This document shows, one piece after another, positions 7,639 to 15,387 of a stretch of DNA of 18,263 bases. The translations under genes were made by a program, and so were the position numbers. Each line of letters opens with the position of its first letter. Positions within the stretch are counted from its first letter, which is position 1. The notes beneath the pieces were generated by a model. It saw only the letters and a program-made list of their open reading frames with translations, was not told where the DNA came from and ran no database searches. Origin of the DNA: CAYGTS01 sp964352905 (GTDB lineage: Bacteria > Pseudomonadota > Gammaproteobacteria > JAHCLG01). The stretch lies in the NCBI GenBank assembly GCA_964352905.1, contig CAYGTS010000038.1:1-18263 (forward strand), given 5' to 3'.

Positions 7639-7790
7639 CTAACGTTTTTGACTCATTTCCTGGGTATACGCTTCGGCTTGCATGCGGCGAGCTTGTTGTG
7701 CGCTTGTCTTGCGGCTCTTCGTATTACGTATACACGCAGCTAGAAAACCGCGCGCACACCTCGCCGCAAAATGAAATCCTGTGGTAACTA
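7639..7790 (-). other. Short open frame without a convincing start, overlapping a GC-rich hairpin
   Basis: After an in-frame TGA near 7793, the minus strand is open for about 50 codons, ending with ...QAEAYTQEMSQKR and TAG at 7639-7641. That is 48 bp upstream of the gene 1 ATG. It has no good start codon or ribosome-binding site at its beginning; an internal ATG would give only 14 residues. It may be a gene remnant or an accident of the GC-rich palindrome it overlaps. I do not recognise it. Confidence 0.25.
7684..7767. repeat. GC-rich imperfect palindrome (~84 bp)
   Basis: GCGGCGAG (7684-7691) pairs with CTCGCCGC (7760-7767), continued after a bulge by GTGCGC (7698-7703) with GCGCAC (7752-7757). 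The interior holds a near-palindrome around GTATTACGTATAC. It is visibly much richer in G+C than its surroundings and could form a strong hairpin as RNA or single-stranded DNA. It lies in the 358-bp gap between genes 1 and 2, next to element B. It resembles a dispersed palindromic (REP/MITE-like) element, but only one copy is in this window. Confidence 0.55.
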
Positions 7791-7863
7791 TTCAGTAAGT
7801 TTAATTGTAAATTTACCAAGAACGTTCAGATTTGGCGTTCCCATCTACAGGATGAATAGTTGC
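7784..7863 (+). repeat. Palindromic element copy B
   Basis: 80 bp bounded by GTAACTATTCA (7784-7794) and TGAATAGTTGC (7853-7863), inverted with 10 of 11 pairs. The core GAACGTTCAGATTTGG plus CGTTCCC (7820-7842) is identical to copy C. The arms differ in sequence from copy C but pair just as well, so the stem is conserved by compensating changes. It lies between gene 2 (ends 7950) and gene 1 (starts 7591). Confidence 0.75.
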
Positions 7864-7889
7864 AATTAAATTATCGCATCAATGGTGCA

Positions 7890-7905
7890 ATTGGCTCACG
7901 CCAAT
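7890..7905. other. Small perfect hairpin downstream of gene 2
   Basis: ATTGGC-tcac-GCCAAT forms a 6-bp stem with a 4-base loop, 45 bp beyond the gene 2 stop. It lacks a T-run on the minus strand, so it is not a convincing intrinsic terminator. Confidence 0.3.
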
Positions 7906-7949
7906 ATCACTTGCTGCTCGAACGTTGATCTAAAGCTGTCAATCAAAAA

Positions 7950-9800
7950 TTAGCGGCGATTCGAAACGTTGCGAGCTTGTTCTTGCACAGGAAGCTGTAA
8001 CTCCTTGCACTGATCGTACACAGATTGAACGCTTTCGTTACGCCAAAAACTATTTGATTTTGAACTTTTCACGTCTGTCCCAGATTGCAAGGCATGAATT
8101 TGCTTGAATACAGCGCTAATATTTTCTCGGCTAAAATCACCAATGGCCAGCACTGCTTGCACGTAAGACATGATCGCCTGAATACGTTTTGGTACATAAT
8201 AAGTTTTATTTCCTATCTCAATCTTCTCGCCACCACACCCAAAAAATCGAGTTGTGTTCTTCTGCCAATAGCCAGCATTTATAGCAGTTGGGTAGAATTT
8301 CTTTTCATCTAGCACCTTTAAAAACTGAAGCAAGGGATTGTCCTCATGAAATTTAGTTTTACGGTATGCCCAAAATTTCCCTGCATCTACTTGGTACTTG
8401 CTTATATCTTGATGTGCAGTTTGCGACGTAGTTTTACTCTTAACATACAAGTCTATAAATTGCTGCTCGGGATCAATAACTAGTGGTTTATTCGGTAGAT
8501 CAGTTTTCAGCAGTTCTGTTTGTGTATCTTGGCTAAAGTTTGCTTCTGCTTGTAACGCTGAAATGCTGAATCTAACACTAGAAGATAAGTTCGCAAGCAA
8601 ATTTGCTGCGTGTTTGGCTTGACTTGCAAGCACTTTACGTAGGCTTGGATCTGCGGAATGACTTTTTTCAATTACAGCAACAAGCTTAGCTGATCTTTCA
8701 AAACACTTCGCGGCTTTTTCTAAATATTGTATATCCTGCAAGTATTTCACTGCAGCAAAATCATTATCATTAGCAAGTTGATATAATTTTGATGCGTAAC
8801 TATAGTATCGTTGCGCTTGCTGCAAATACTTTACAACGCTAATACTACTACCGGCCGGATCAATTTGCTTACCCAATGACTTGGCTTGTTGTTTATAACA
8901 ATTATCGCTCCTATCACTAGGCTTATAAGCAGCTTGCGTCTCTGGTTTTCGCCAAAAGCTGTGCTTATTTGAAGTAGCAAGATCAACACCAGTTAGTAAA
9001 GCCTCTACCTGATTTTTCACATCCTGTAGCGTAAGGTTATCAAAGCCATCCGTGAGGAGTAGATAGGAAAAATAGGACATGACTGCTGCAACACGTTTTG
9101 GAAGATAGTAGTCTTTTCCATCTATGCTAGTTCTCTCACCACCCAAACCAAGATGGCGGGTTGTCTTTTCTTGCCAAGTAGCTGCGTTGTTAGGCGTAGG
9201 AGATAACTGATGTTTATTTATATAAGAATTTCCATTTATATAATCTTTAATGTCCTGAATTTCACTGTTCTTAGGAGATACTGCTGATTCGTCATCATCA
9301 TTCAGGATTACATCATCACCTATTTGTGTTGATTGCTGCTGGGAAAATAAAGTTTTAGCACGTTTTGTTAATTTTGCCGTTAATTGATTGAGATGTTCTG
9401 TTTGACTTTCGAGTACGGGTTTAAAGATACCAGCTGCATATTCTTTATCTGTTAATTTTGCTATTAAAGCCTGTAGCTGCGCGATTCTTTTAGCCGTATT
9501 TGCTGCTAATATTAGATATTGTATATCTTTATAAGTCTTTTTAACCTCAAAATCATTGTGCTCCTCATTTTGATCGAGATCCGCTGCAGTCGCATAATAA
9601 TGTGCGGCATTTAAACAAGCCACTACTTCTGCCTCAGTTTGCGCAGTGGCTGCTTGCTGATAGGTTACAAGAGCATCATCGTGATAAGAATTTGTATTTT
9701 TCTGTAACTGCATTTGCGCGTATTTTCTTCTTGCAGATACTTTTGCCTGGTCTAAAAAAGTTTGATTCGAAGACATAAAAACAGACATAAAAACAGACAT
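7950..9800 (-). CDS. Gene 2: unrecognised 616-residue protein built of a tandem duplication
   Basis: I do not recognise the family. It is hydrophilic with no signal peptide or membrane segment, so probably cytosolic or exported by a specialised system. Two units repeat. A helical module (about 63-150 and 326-405) shares NDF-x(8)-DIQYL followed by AA-x(4)-R-x-A-x-L. A second module (209-293 and 512-596, gapless, exactly 303 apart) shares 35 of 85 residues, with the pattern WQ-x-x-TTR-x-x-G-x-GGE, YY-x-PKR, MSY and SFWR. A linker at 155-175 is acidic (NDDDES). Start: AAGGGA about 7 bases before the ATG at 9800. In-frame ATGs follow at 9788 and 9776 because a 12-bp unit is repeated, giving MSVFMSVFM. 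Flanked by palindromic elements B and C. A secreted effector in Legionellales is one guess, without direct support. Confidence 0.75.
   Translation of the reverse strand: MSVFMSVFMSSNQTFLDQAKVSARRKYAQMQLQKNTNSYHDDALVTYQQAATAQTEAEVVACLNAAHYYATAADLDQNEEHNDFEVKKTYKDIQYLILAANTAKRIAQLQALIAKLTDKEYAAGIFKPVLESQTEHLNQLTAKLTKRAKTLFSQQQSTQIGDDVILNDDDESAVSPKNSEIQDIKDYINGNSYINKHQLSPTPNNAATWQEKTTRHLGLGGERTSIDGKDYYLPKRVAAVMSYFSYLLLTDGFDNLTLQDVKNQVEALLTGVDLATSNKHSFWRKPETQAAYKPSDRSDNCYKQQAKSLGKQIDPAGSSISVVKYLQQAQRYYSYASKLYQLANDNDFAAVKYLQDIQYLEKAAKCFERSAKLVAVIEKSHSADPSLRKVLASQAKHAANLLANLSSSVRFSISALQAEANFSQDTQTELLKTDLPNKPLVIDPEQQFIDLYVKSKTTSQTAHQDISKYQVDAGKFWAYRKTKFHEDNPLLQFLKVLDEKKFYPTAINAGYWQKNTTRFFGCGGEKIEIGNKTYYVPKRIQAIMSYVQAVLAIGDFSRENISAVFKQIHALQSGTDVKSSKSNSFWRNESVQSVYDQCKELQLPVQEQARNVSNRR
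9776..9800 (-). repeat. 12-bp tandem repeat at the gene 2 start
   Basis: On the minus strand ATGTCTGTTTTT occurs twice in tandem and then begins again, encoding MSVFMSVFMS. The unit is a multiple of three, so copy number changes would shift the start without breaking the frame. Confidence 0.7.
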
Positions 9801-9897
9801 AATAATTTCCCTTACTTTCCTTTAATATTATTTTTCAAGCTACATTATAATTGCTTTCTTCTGATCGATATTCACAGAAAGCTTATAATTGGTATTC

Positions 9898-9976
9898 GTA
9901 TCTGCTCACCCCCTTTAGCTTCATAGTGACCAGAACGTTCAGATTTGGCGTTCCCTGCTACGGAGTGAGTAGTTAC
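9898..9976 (+). repeat. Palindromic element copy C
   Basis: 79 bp bounded by GTATCTGCTCAC (9898-9909) and GTGAGTAGTTAC (9965-9976), inverted at 10 of 12 positions, the rest G-T type pairs on one strand. The core GAACGTTCAGATTTGGCGTT (9933-9952) equals copy B. The left 51 bp match copy A with 3 differences. It marks the junction between the accessory region and the nrdJ-rnhB genes. Confidence 0.8.
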
Positions 9977-10065
9977 TAGTACTCTTGAATTAAAACCGGC
10001 TAATCATAACAATTTTTTATGCGAATATCACTGTGAATTTACCTGGTATGCTTTAAGTCATACTT

Positions 10066-12360
10066 TTAAATCTCACACACCCCACCCACGCACGCTAATT
10101 CTTTTTTGACTTCGGTTTCATCTTGGCGTTCGTAAATTAGCAATTGCGAAAAATCAATGTGTTTAACTTTTTCAAGCATTTGCTCATAACGCTCTTTGCT
10201 GATCGCTTCATACGGCGCTAATTGATAAACATGATTCGAGCGCGGTAAAAATGATAATCCCCCAATGATATCCCAATTGTGATCAAGCCAATTAACCACG
10301 CGGATCCATTCATCTTCACTGACTGAAACAGTGACAGAGGGATTGTGTTCAGTGTAGTTTAATTTAACGGTTTTCCAAAAATCGAGCATGTCTTGCGCGC
10401 TAATATCATCGCGATACAGTGCGCCTTTGGGTGCTTTAACGGGGAATTCTAAGACAAACGTTGTTGCACTGTCTTGTGCTTGGCCCACTTCTGGCGCATA
10501 CGGCACACCTTGGTCTTTTAACATGTTAAACAATGAATCGGTCGCGGCAATCCGAATGCGGCGTATATAATACGGCGCGTGTCTTGGGTGCATACCAGAA
10601 GCGCAATCGACCACTTGCGAGACGGTACCTGAAGGCTTAACGCAGGTCACACAAGTAGACTGGGAAATATTAAAACGTTGTGCGATTTTTTTATTGGTAG
10701 CAATCGCTTGTTTTTTTAATTTCTGCAACACGTTGGGATCGCGCGCGGCTTTACAATCCCATAAACCGGTGATGGAAACACCTAATAATCTTTCTTGTTC
10801 GCAATTTTTTTGCCATTCTTTTGAAAGATACGGAAATTTGGTTAGCGTTGCTTGATAGGTACCTAAAATCGTGGCTAATTTAACTTTATGTAATAACGAT
10901 TTTTCATCATCATCTGCGCGCACCACAATTTCAGACAAATTACAAAATTGTTTCGATTGTAAAATAATTTCGGCACAAGGATTAGTGCCAATGATGCCAG
11001 TGAGGCGATCATTTTGCACGAGCTTTTTGTCTTTAAATAAATCAATACGGCGCTGCGGTAAGGTTTTTAATAAACTACCGCGATTAAAAATACCGCGCTC
11101 CCCCGAACCACTTTTAACAATCGCCAACCATTCATCGAGTAAGGTTTCGTTGCTGGGTTTATCACAATACACCGCTGAATTATTAGCCATGCAGCGTTGT
11201 GGCTCGTTATAAAAGAATTGGCCTTTTTTGGCATCGCGCATCACGGGATCATCTAAATCAGATAATGAAATCATAGCACTGCGACGCACGCCACCCGCCA
11301 CCACAATCTCACCGATTTTGCATAAAATATCATGCGCATCGATATTTTGCAGGCGGCGGCCTTGGCGTTTTAAAATTGTCATGCGCGTGAAGTTTAATAA
11401 ATCGCGTAATGGTTCAGGACCAGAACTTTTGCCGCCCATGGTTTTTAGGCGTGCACCAGCAGGTCGTAATTGGCTATAATCAAATTCAATGTCTTTGCCG
11501 GCGTACCAGGTTTGCATGCCTAGGCTTAAAGCATCACACCAACCTTCTTTACTATCATCGATAACATGCGTCATGATTTTGCTGCCGCTTTGCATGGCAA
11601 TTTGTGGTAGGGCTTGAATGTTTTGACTTTCCACCGCAAAACCAACACCGGTGCCACACATCGAAATATACATGACTTCGGCAAAATCACGCAGCGTTTG
11701 TGGCGCAATGAACGAACAATTATAGGCGCAAACATGCGTAGCATTCGCCGCATTACCGGCAAATTGCAATAAACGCATCGAAGGCATGACTTCTTGTTTT
11801 AAAATCGCTTGGCGAATTTCATTATATTCACGCTGGGTTAACTTATCGCCTAAGTTTTCACGCATAAATTTGATGTAGCGATCAACCGTTTCAATCCACG
11901 TTTCCCGGCGTTTTTCGTGTTCGATCCAGCGCGCGTAAGTGCGCAAGTAAACAAATTCACTTAAACTGTTACGAAAATATTGTTTCGATTCTGCTGCAAG
12001 TTTTTTAACATGTTCTGGAATCAAACTTTGCTTATCGCGTAATTGCGCATGTTGTTGGCGATATAAAATATAGGCTTTGGCGGTTTGCACATAGTTGCCA
12101 AAAATTAAGGCTTTTTCAACTAAATCTTGAATACCTTCTACATCAGCAATAAATGATTTAAAACGTTTACGAATGTCTTCAAGTTCGGTTAAAACAATTT
12201 TCGCAACCTGTTCTGCATCTTGTAACGAACCTTCGTTGCAGGCTTGCATGGCTTTAAAAATTGCCATTTTAATGCGCTCAAGATCGAAGCTAACTTTACT
12301 ACCATCACGTTTGATAACGCTTTTAATTAATTTGGGTTTATCTACTAATTTTTTACTCAT
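10066..12360 (-). CDS. nrdJ: Adenosylcobalamin-dependent ribonucleotide reductase (class II)
   Basis: Makes deoxyribonucleotides using a B12-generated thiyl radical, so it needs no oxygen and no separate radical subunit. The protein has 764 residues. An N-terminal ATP-cone (about 12-105, KRDGSKVSFDLERIKMAIFKA) should give allosteric control. The catalytic finger loop NPCAEI carries thiyl Cys C462 and E464 with N460. A redox Cys pair probably involves C473 (QFCNLSEI) and one of C211/C215 (CAYNCSF). The C-terminal shuttle pair is C757/C762 (ACVGGVCEI). Length and motifs fit the monomeric triphosphate-reductase type (RTPR). Its ATG overlaps the rnhB stop by 4 bp (ATGA), so the two are translationally coupled. 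In E. coli dnaE follows rnhB; here nrdJ stands in its place. Cobalamin supply cannot be judged from this window. Confidence 0.93.
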   Translation of the reverse strand: MSKKLVDKPKLIKSVIKRDGSKVSFDLERIKMAIFKAMQACNEGSLQDAEQVAKIVLTELEDIRKRFKSFIADVEGIQDLVEKALIFGNYVQTAKAYILYRQQHAQLRDKQSLIPEHVKKLAAESKQYFRNSLSEFVYLRTYARWIEHEKRRETWIETVDRYIKFMRENLGDKLTQREYNEIRQAILKQEVMPSMRLLQFAGNAANATHVCAYNCSFIAPQTLRDFAEVMYISMCGTGVGFAVESQNIQALPQIAMQSGSKIMTHVIDDSKEGWCDALSLGMQTWYAGKDIEFDYSQLRPAGARLKTMGGKSSGPEPLRDLLNFTRMTILKRQGRRLQNIDAHDILCKIGEIVVAGGVRRSAMISLSDLDDPVMRDAKKGQFFYNEPQRCMANNSAVYCDKPSNETLLDEWLAIVKSGSGERGIFNRGSLLKTLPQRRIDLFKDKKLVQNDRLTGIIGTNPCAEIILQSKQFCNLSEIVVRADDDEKSLLHKVKLATILGTYQATLTKFPYLSKEWQKNCEQERLLGVSITGLWDCKAARDPNVLQKLKKQAIATNKKIAQRFNISQSTCVTCVKPSGTVSQVVDCASGMHPRHAPYYIRRIRIAATDSLFNMLKDQGVPYAPEVGQAQDSATTFVLEFPVKAPKGALYRDDISAQDMLDFWKTVKLNYTEHNPSVTVSVSEDEWIRVVNWLDHNWDIIGGLSFLPRSNHVYQLAPYEAISKERYEQMLEKVKHIDFSQLLIYERQDETEVKKELACVGGVCEI

Positions 12361-12944
12361 TGTGTCTCTTTCGCTGTTTTATTAATTAACCTAGCTACCG
12401 GCGCAAACGATCGCCTGTGTACGGCACTAATACCATGTTGTTGTAACGCAGCTAAATGCGCAGCAGTGGGATAACCTTTGTGCTTTGCAAATCCGTATTG
12501 TGGATATTGCTCATCAAGTTTCATCATTTCTGCATCACGCGCCACTTTGGCCACGATGGAAGCTGCAGCAATCGCCTCAACACTGCTATCACCTTTGATA
12601 ATCGCGGTAGTGGGGTATGGTAACAGAGGAACGTGTGTGCCATCTACTAACACTTGGTTAGGTTTGAGTGTTAATTGCAGCACTGCGCGCTGCATGGCTA
12701 ATAAACTAGCTTGCAAAATATTAATGTCATCAATTTCGGCAATATTGGCGCGCCCTAACGCCCACGCCAGCGCGTGCTGCTGAATGAGCAGCGCTAATTG
12801 TTCACGTTTAGCAGGTGATAATTTTTTGGAATCTTTAATCCCCTCGATTGGATAATTGGGATCAAGGATCACCGCGCAGGCAATCACCGATCCTGCCAAT
12901 GGCCCACGCCCAACTTCATCAACTCCTGCGATTAAGCTTTGCAT
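12357..12944 (-). CDS. rnhB: Ribonuclease HII
   Basis: Cuts RNA in RNA-DNA hybrids and starts removal of single ribonucleotides misincorporated in DNA. 195 residues, close to the 198 of E. coli. The acidic catalytic residues are visible: D9 and E10 in GVDEVGRGPLAG, D101 in VLVDGTH and D119 in KGDSSVEAIAAASI. ATG at 12944 with AAGGGG upstream. Overlaps nrdJ by 4 bp. The position near lpxB matches the E. coli lpxB-rnhB order, but mltB is inserted between on the other strand, so rnhB here needs its own promoter. Pairing with a ribonucleotide reductase is functionally sensible, since dNTP/rNTP balance sets ribonucleotide misincorporation. Confidence 0.96.
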   Translation of the reverse strand: MQSLIAGVDEVGRGPLAGSVIACAVILDPNYPIEGIKDSKKLSPAKREQLALLIQQHALAWALGRANIAEIDDINILQASLLAMQRAVLQLTLKPNQVLVDGTHVPLLPYPTTAIIKGDSSVEAIAAASIVAKVARDAEMMKLDEQYPQYGFAKHKGYPTAAHLAALQQHGISAVHRRSFAPVARLINKTAKETQ

Positions 12945-12972
12945 TATCTTGTTTCCCCTTTGATGGAGCGGA

Positions 12973-13001
12973 ACTTTAAGTTATTGGGGCGGTTTTTGCA
13001 A
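12973..13001 (-). promoter_or_regulatory. Probable rnhB-nrdJ promoter
   Basis: On the minus strand TTGCAA (12996-13001) and TAAAGT (12973-12978) are 17 bp apart, about 30 bp before the rnhB start. By eye. Confidence 0.4.
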
Positions 13002-13053
13002 ATGGAAGCTAAAAATTTATGCTTTAAAACATACAAAATAAGTACTTAATATA

Positions 13054-13082
13054 TTGCAAATGGCATACAAAATGATTATTAT
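13054..13082 (+). promoter_or_regulatory. Probable mltB promoter
   Basis: TTGCAA (13054-13059), 17-bp spacer, TATTAT (13077-13082), about 40 bp before the ATG, with TAGGA as ribosome-binding site 9 bases upstream of the start. The surrounding AT-rich stretch has two similar ATACAAAAT-like blocks. Confidence 0.5.
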
Positions 13083-13120
13083 ATGTGCTTATTTTGTACT
13101 GAATTATAGGAATTCTAACG

Positions 13121-14233
13121 ATGCGAAAGATTCGACTGCTTTTTTTAGGCGTAGCCTTATTCACCACCCAAAGCTTTGCATATACTCATTATCATTTTGG
13201 CCAGCACAGACATGCGCATAGTCACCAGCATCATGCAAAACACCATGTAACTAAGCATAAGCAACACCAGGATTATTTTTTACGCTTTTTAGAAGGTGTG
13301 AGAGCAGAAGCTAAAACCAAGGGGATTAGCCAAGCCACGCTTAATTTAACCTTGAGTGATACTGAAAAATTACGCCAAGAAGTCTTGCATCCTAAAAAAT
13401 TAAAACCCACGAAGCTAACGTTTGATCAATATTCAGGCTTAAATCTGCAAACACAGCGTGTGTTGATTGGCCAAAAAGAATTAAAAGACAATTGGGCGTT
13501 ATTACAAAAAATTTCTAAGCAGTACCAAGTGCCACCACAAATCATTGTAGCATTGTGGGGTATGGAAACTAACTATGGCCGTATCCAAGGTTCGTATCAA
13601 GAAATTCCAACTTTGTTAGCTTTATCCTATCATAATCGTCGTCATCGCATGTTTGAACGAGAATTGTATAGCGCCCTAGAAATGCTCGATAAAAAAGACA
13701 TTGATTTAAAAGAGATGCATGCTTCTTGGGCCGGTGCAATGGGACAATGCCAATTTATGCCATCAACCTATTTAAATTATGCGGTGGATTATGATGGTGA
13801 TGGTAAGAAAAATATTTGGCACGATAAAGCCGATATTTTTGCCAGTACTGCTAATTTTATTCACCAATTGGGCTGGGATAACTCGCATGGCTATGTCGTA
13901 CCGATCACCGTACCAAGCTATTTTGATCCCATTTGGGCGGCGCGCCATTATAATCATCCCGTGAGTTATTGGTTAAAACTCGGCGTAAAACCCAAAGCCG
14001 GTTATCAATTGAAATCATCTAACGAATTAGCTTCTATTTATTATCCAACGGTTGCTCGTGGGCAAGCCTATTTGGTTTATCGCGATAATTTTAAGGTGAT
14101 TTATGGCTGGAATCATTCCTCCTTTTATGCCTTAACCGTGGGATTACTAGCGCATGATTTGGCAAAAAGCATACCGCATATGCAGGATCAAGATGGGTTG
14201 GATTTTTTCCTGAACCAACCAGGGCAGGCCTAA
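13121..14233 (+). CDS. mltB: Lytic murein transglycosylase, MltB family, with His-rich N-terminus
   Basis: Cleaves peptidoglycan between MurNAc and GlcNAc to form 1,6-anhydro ends; periplasmic. 370 residues. The signal peptide (MRKIRLLFLGVALFTTQSFA) has no lipobox Cys, so unlike E. coli MltB it is probably not a lipoprotein. Residues 21-49 after it contain 12 His in 29 positions, an unusual low-complexity stretch that could bind Zn, Cu or Ni. The catalytic domain follows: E149 in WGMETNYG, SWAGAMGQCQFMPSTY (about 197-212) and an EF-hand-like DYDGDGKKNIW loop (about 218-228) as in MltB/Slt35. No extra C-terminal peptidoglycan-binding domain is evident. It lies on the strand opposite to its neighbours, convergent with lpxB (17 bp apart). 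Confidence 0.92.
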   Translation: MRKIRLLFLGVALFTTQSFAYTHYHFGQHRHAHSHQHHAKHHVTKHKQHQDYFLRFLEGVRAEAKTKGISQATLNLTLSDTEKLRQEVLHPKKLKPTKLTFDQYSGLNLQTQRVLIGQKELKDNWALLQKISKQYQVPPQIIVALWGMETNYGRIQGSYQEIPTLLALSYHNRRHRMFERELYSALEMLDKKDIDLKEMHASWAGAMGQCQFMPSTYLNYAVDYDGDGKKNIWHDKADIFASTANFIHQLGWDNSHGYVVPITVPSYFDPIWAARHYNHPVSYWLKLGVKPKAGYQLKSSNELASIYYPTVARGQAYLVYRDNFKVIYGWNHSSFYALTVGLLAHDLAKSIPHMQDQDGLDFFLNQPGQA

Positions 14234-14239
14234 CTGGTT
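14217..14239. terminator. Weak hairpin at the mltB/lpxB convergent junction
   Basis: AACCAG and CTGGTT are inverted around the mltB stop with an 11-base loop, in the 17-bp gap between convergent genes. No T-run follows on either strand, so a termination role is doubtful. Confidence 0.2.
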
Positions 14240-14250
14240 CATAAGTACTC

Positions 14251-15387
14251 CTAACCTTTCCCCACTAACCCTGCAATCGCTGTTGCGGCCTTTTCGCTGG
14301 CGTTTTGTTTTAAGGCTAAATGTAACGCATGAAAGGTTTGGCTGATTTGGTGTTGGCGTGCAGGATCATTTAACAGCGCTAGCATCGCTTTGCTGATTTT
14401 TGCTACGGTGGCGTTGTCTTGCATGAATTCGGGCACAATTTCTTGATTAAGCAAAATATTAGGCAGCGCCGCGTAATTAACACGAAGTAAGGCTAAGGCA
14501 ATCCACGCAGTAATCGCAGAAACTTTATACGCCACCACCATTGGGCGTTTAATTAAAGCGGCTTCAAGGGTTGCAGTACCTGATGCGAGTATTACTAAAT
14601 CAGCAGCACTAATCGCGGCATTGGCTTGCCCTAATGTAACGGTGACAGGTAATTCGGGGGCAAGATCGAATAGTTGTGCTTTAAAATAATCCATGCATTT
14701 TTGATTTGCCATGGGTGCAATAAATTGTAAATCTAAGTTTTGTTGATAACAGGCTAAGGCAGATTCAATAAATAAGGCGCTTAAATACTTTAATTCACCT
14801 AAGCGTGATCCGGGTAAAATAGCAATCGTTTGGCGGTTTCCTGATAGGCCTAATTGGCTTCTAGCGGCGACTTTATCATTTTCCAGCGGAATATGATCAG
14901 CCAAAGGATGTCCTACAAATTTGGCGTTAATATTGTATTGCGCGTAAAAATCTTCTTCAAAAGGAAAGAGGGTTAGCATTAAATCCACGGCTTTGGCGAT
15001 TTTGCGCACGCGCCAACGCCGCCACGCCCACACTGATGGGCTTACATAATGCACGACGGGAATACCCGCGTTGCGGCAATTTTTTTCTAGGGTTAAGTTG
15101 AAATCGGGTGCATCAACCCCAATCACAAGATTAAATTTTTGTTGAATAAAATGTTGAGTGAGATGATGACGAATTTTTAATAATTCAGGAATATGTTTGA
15201 TAGGTTCAAAAATTCCCATAACGGATAGCTTGGACATGGGATATAACATGTTTACGCCAGCCTCGATCATTTTGGGGCCAGCAATGCCTTCAAAGGTTGC
15301 GTGCGGATAAATTTTTAGCAATTCGGTGACTAAGCTTGCAGCCAGGTTGTCGCCAGAATGTTCGCCAGCGATGATGCCTATTTTCAA
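14251..15387 (-). CDS. lpxB: Lipid A disaccharide synthase
   Basis: Joins UDP-2,3-diacylglucosamine and lipid X to form the lipid A disaccharide at the inner membrane (glycosyltransferase family 19). 378 residues, near the 382 of E. coli. Family motifs: GEHSGDNLA at the N-terminus, VSPSVWAWRRWRVRKIAK, GHPLAD, LPGSRLGEL and a C-terminal nucleotide-binding region (ILASGTATLEAAL). The start codon is TTG at 15387, overlapping the lpxA TGA as TTGA, so translation is coupled to lpxA. The next in-frame ATG would remove the conserved N-terminal loop, so TTG is the real start. Last gene of the operon; faces mltB. Confidence 0.97.
   Translation of the reverse strand: MKIGIIAGEHSGDNLAASLVTELLKIYPHATFEGIAGPKMIEAGVNMLYPMSKLSVMGIFEPIKHIPELLKIRHHLTQHFIQQKFNLVIGVDAPDFNLTLEKNCRNAGIPVVHYVSPSVWAWRRWRVRKIAKAVDLMLTLFPFEEDFYAQYNINAKFVGHPLADHIPLENDKVAARSQLGLSGNRQTIAILPGSRLGELKYLSALFIESALACYQQNLDLQFIAPMANQKCMDYFKAQLFDLAPELPVTVTLGQANAAISAADLVILASGTATLEAALIKRPMVVAYKVSAITAWIALALLRVNYAALPNILLNQEIVPEFMQDNATVAKISKAMLALLNDPARQHQISQTFHALHLALKQNASEKAATAIAGLVGKG

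Noticed and set aside
9844..9849. TATAAT on the minus strand as -10 box of gene 2
   Set aside because: A consensus -10, but no acceptable -35 lies 16-18 bp upstream (nearest TGTGAA at 21), so it was not listed as a promoter.
1..9976. Inverted elements A and C as ends of one large composite transposon
   Set aside because: No transposase belongs to them, a third copy (B) lies inside, and no target duplication can be tested because copy A is cut by the window edge.
7784..9976. Elements B and C as integron attC sites separating gene cassettes
   Set aside because: The core contains AACGTT but not the required RYYYAAC/GTTRRRY pair in the right layout, no integron integrase is present and the genes face one way without the usual tight packing.
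10046..10067. GTATG/CATAC hairpin next to TTTT just past nrdJ as terminator
   Set aside because: Only a 5-bp stem, and the T-run follows it in the wrong direction for nrdJ.
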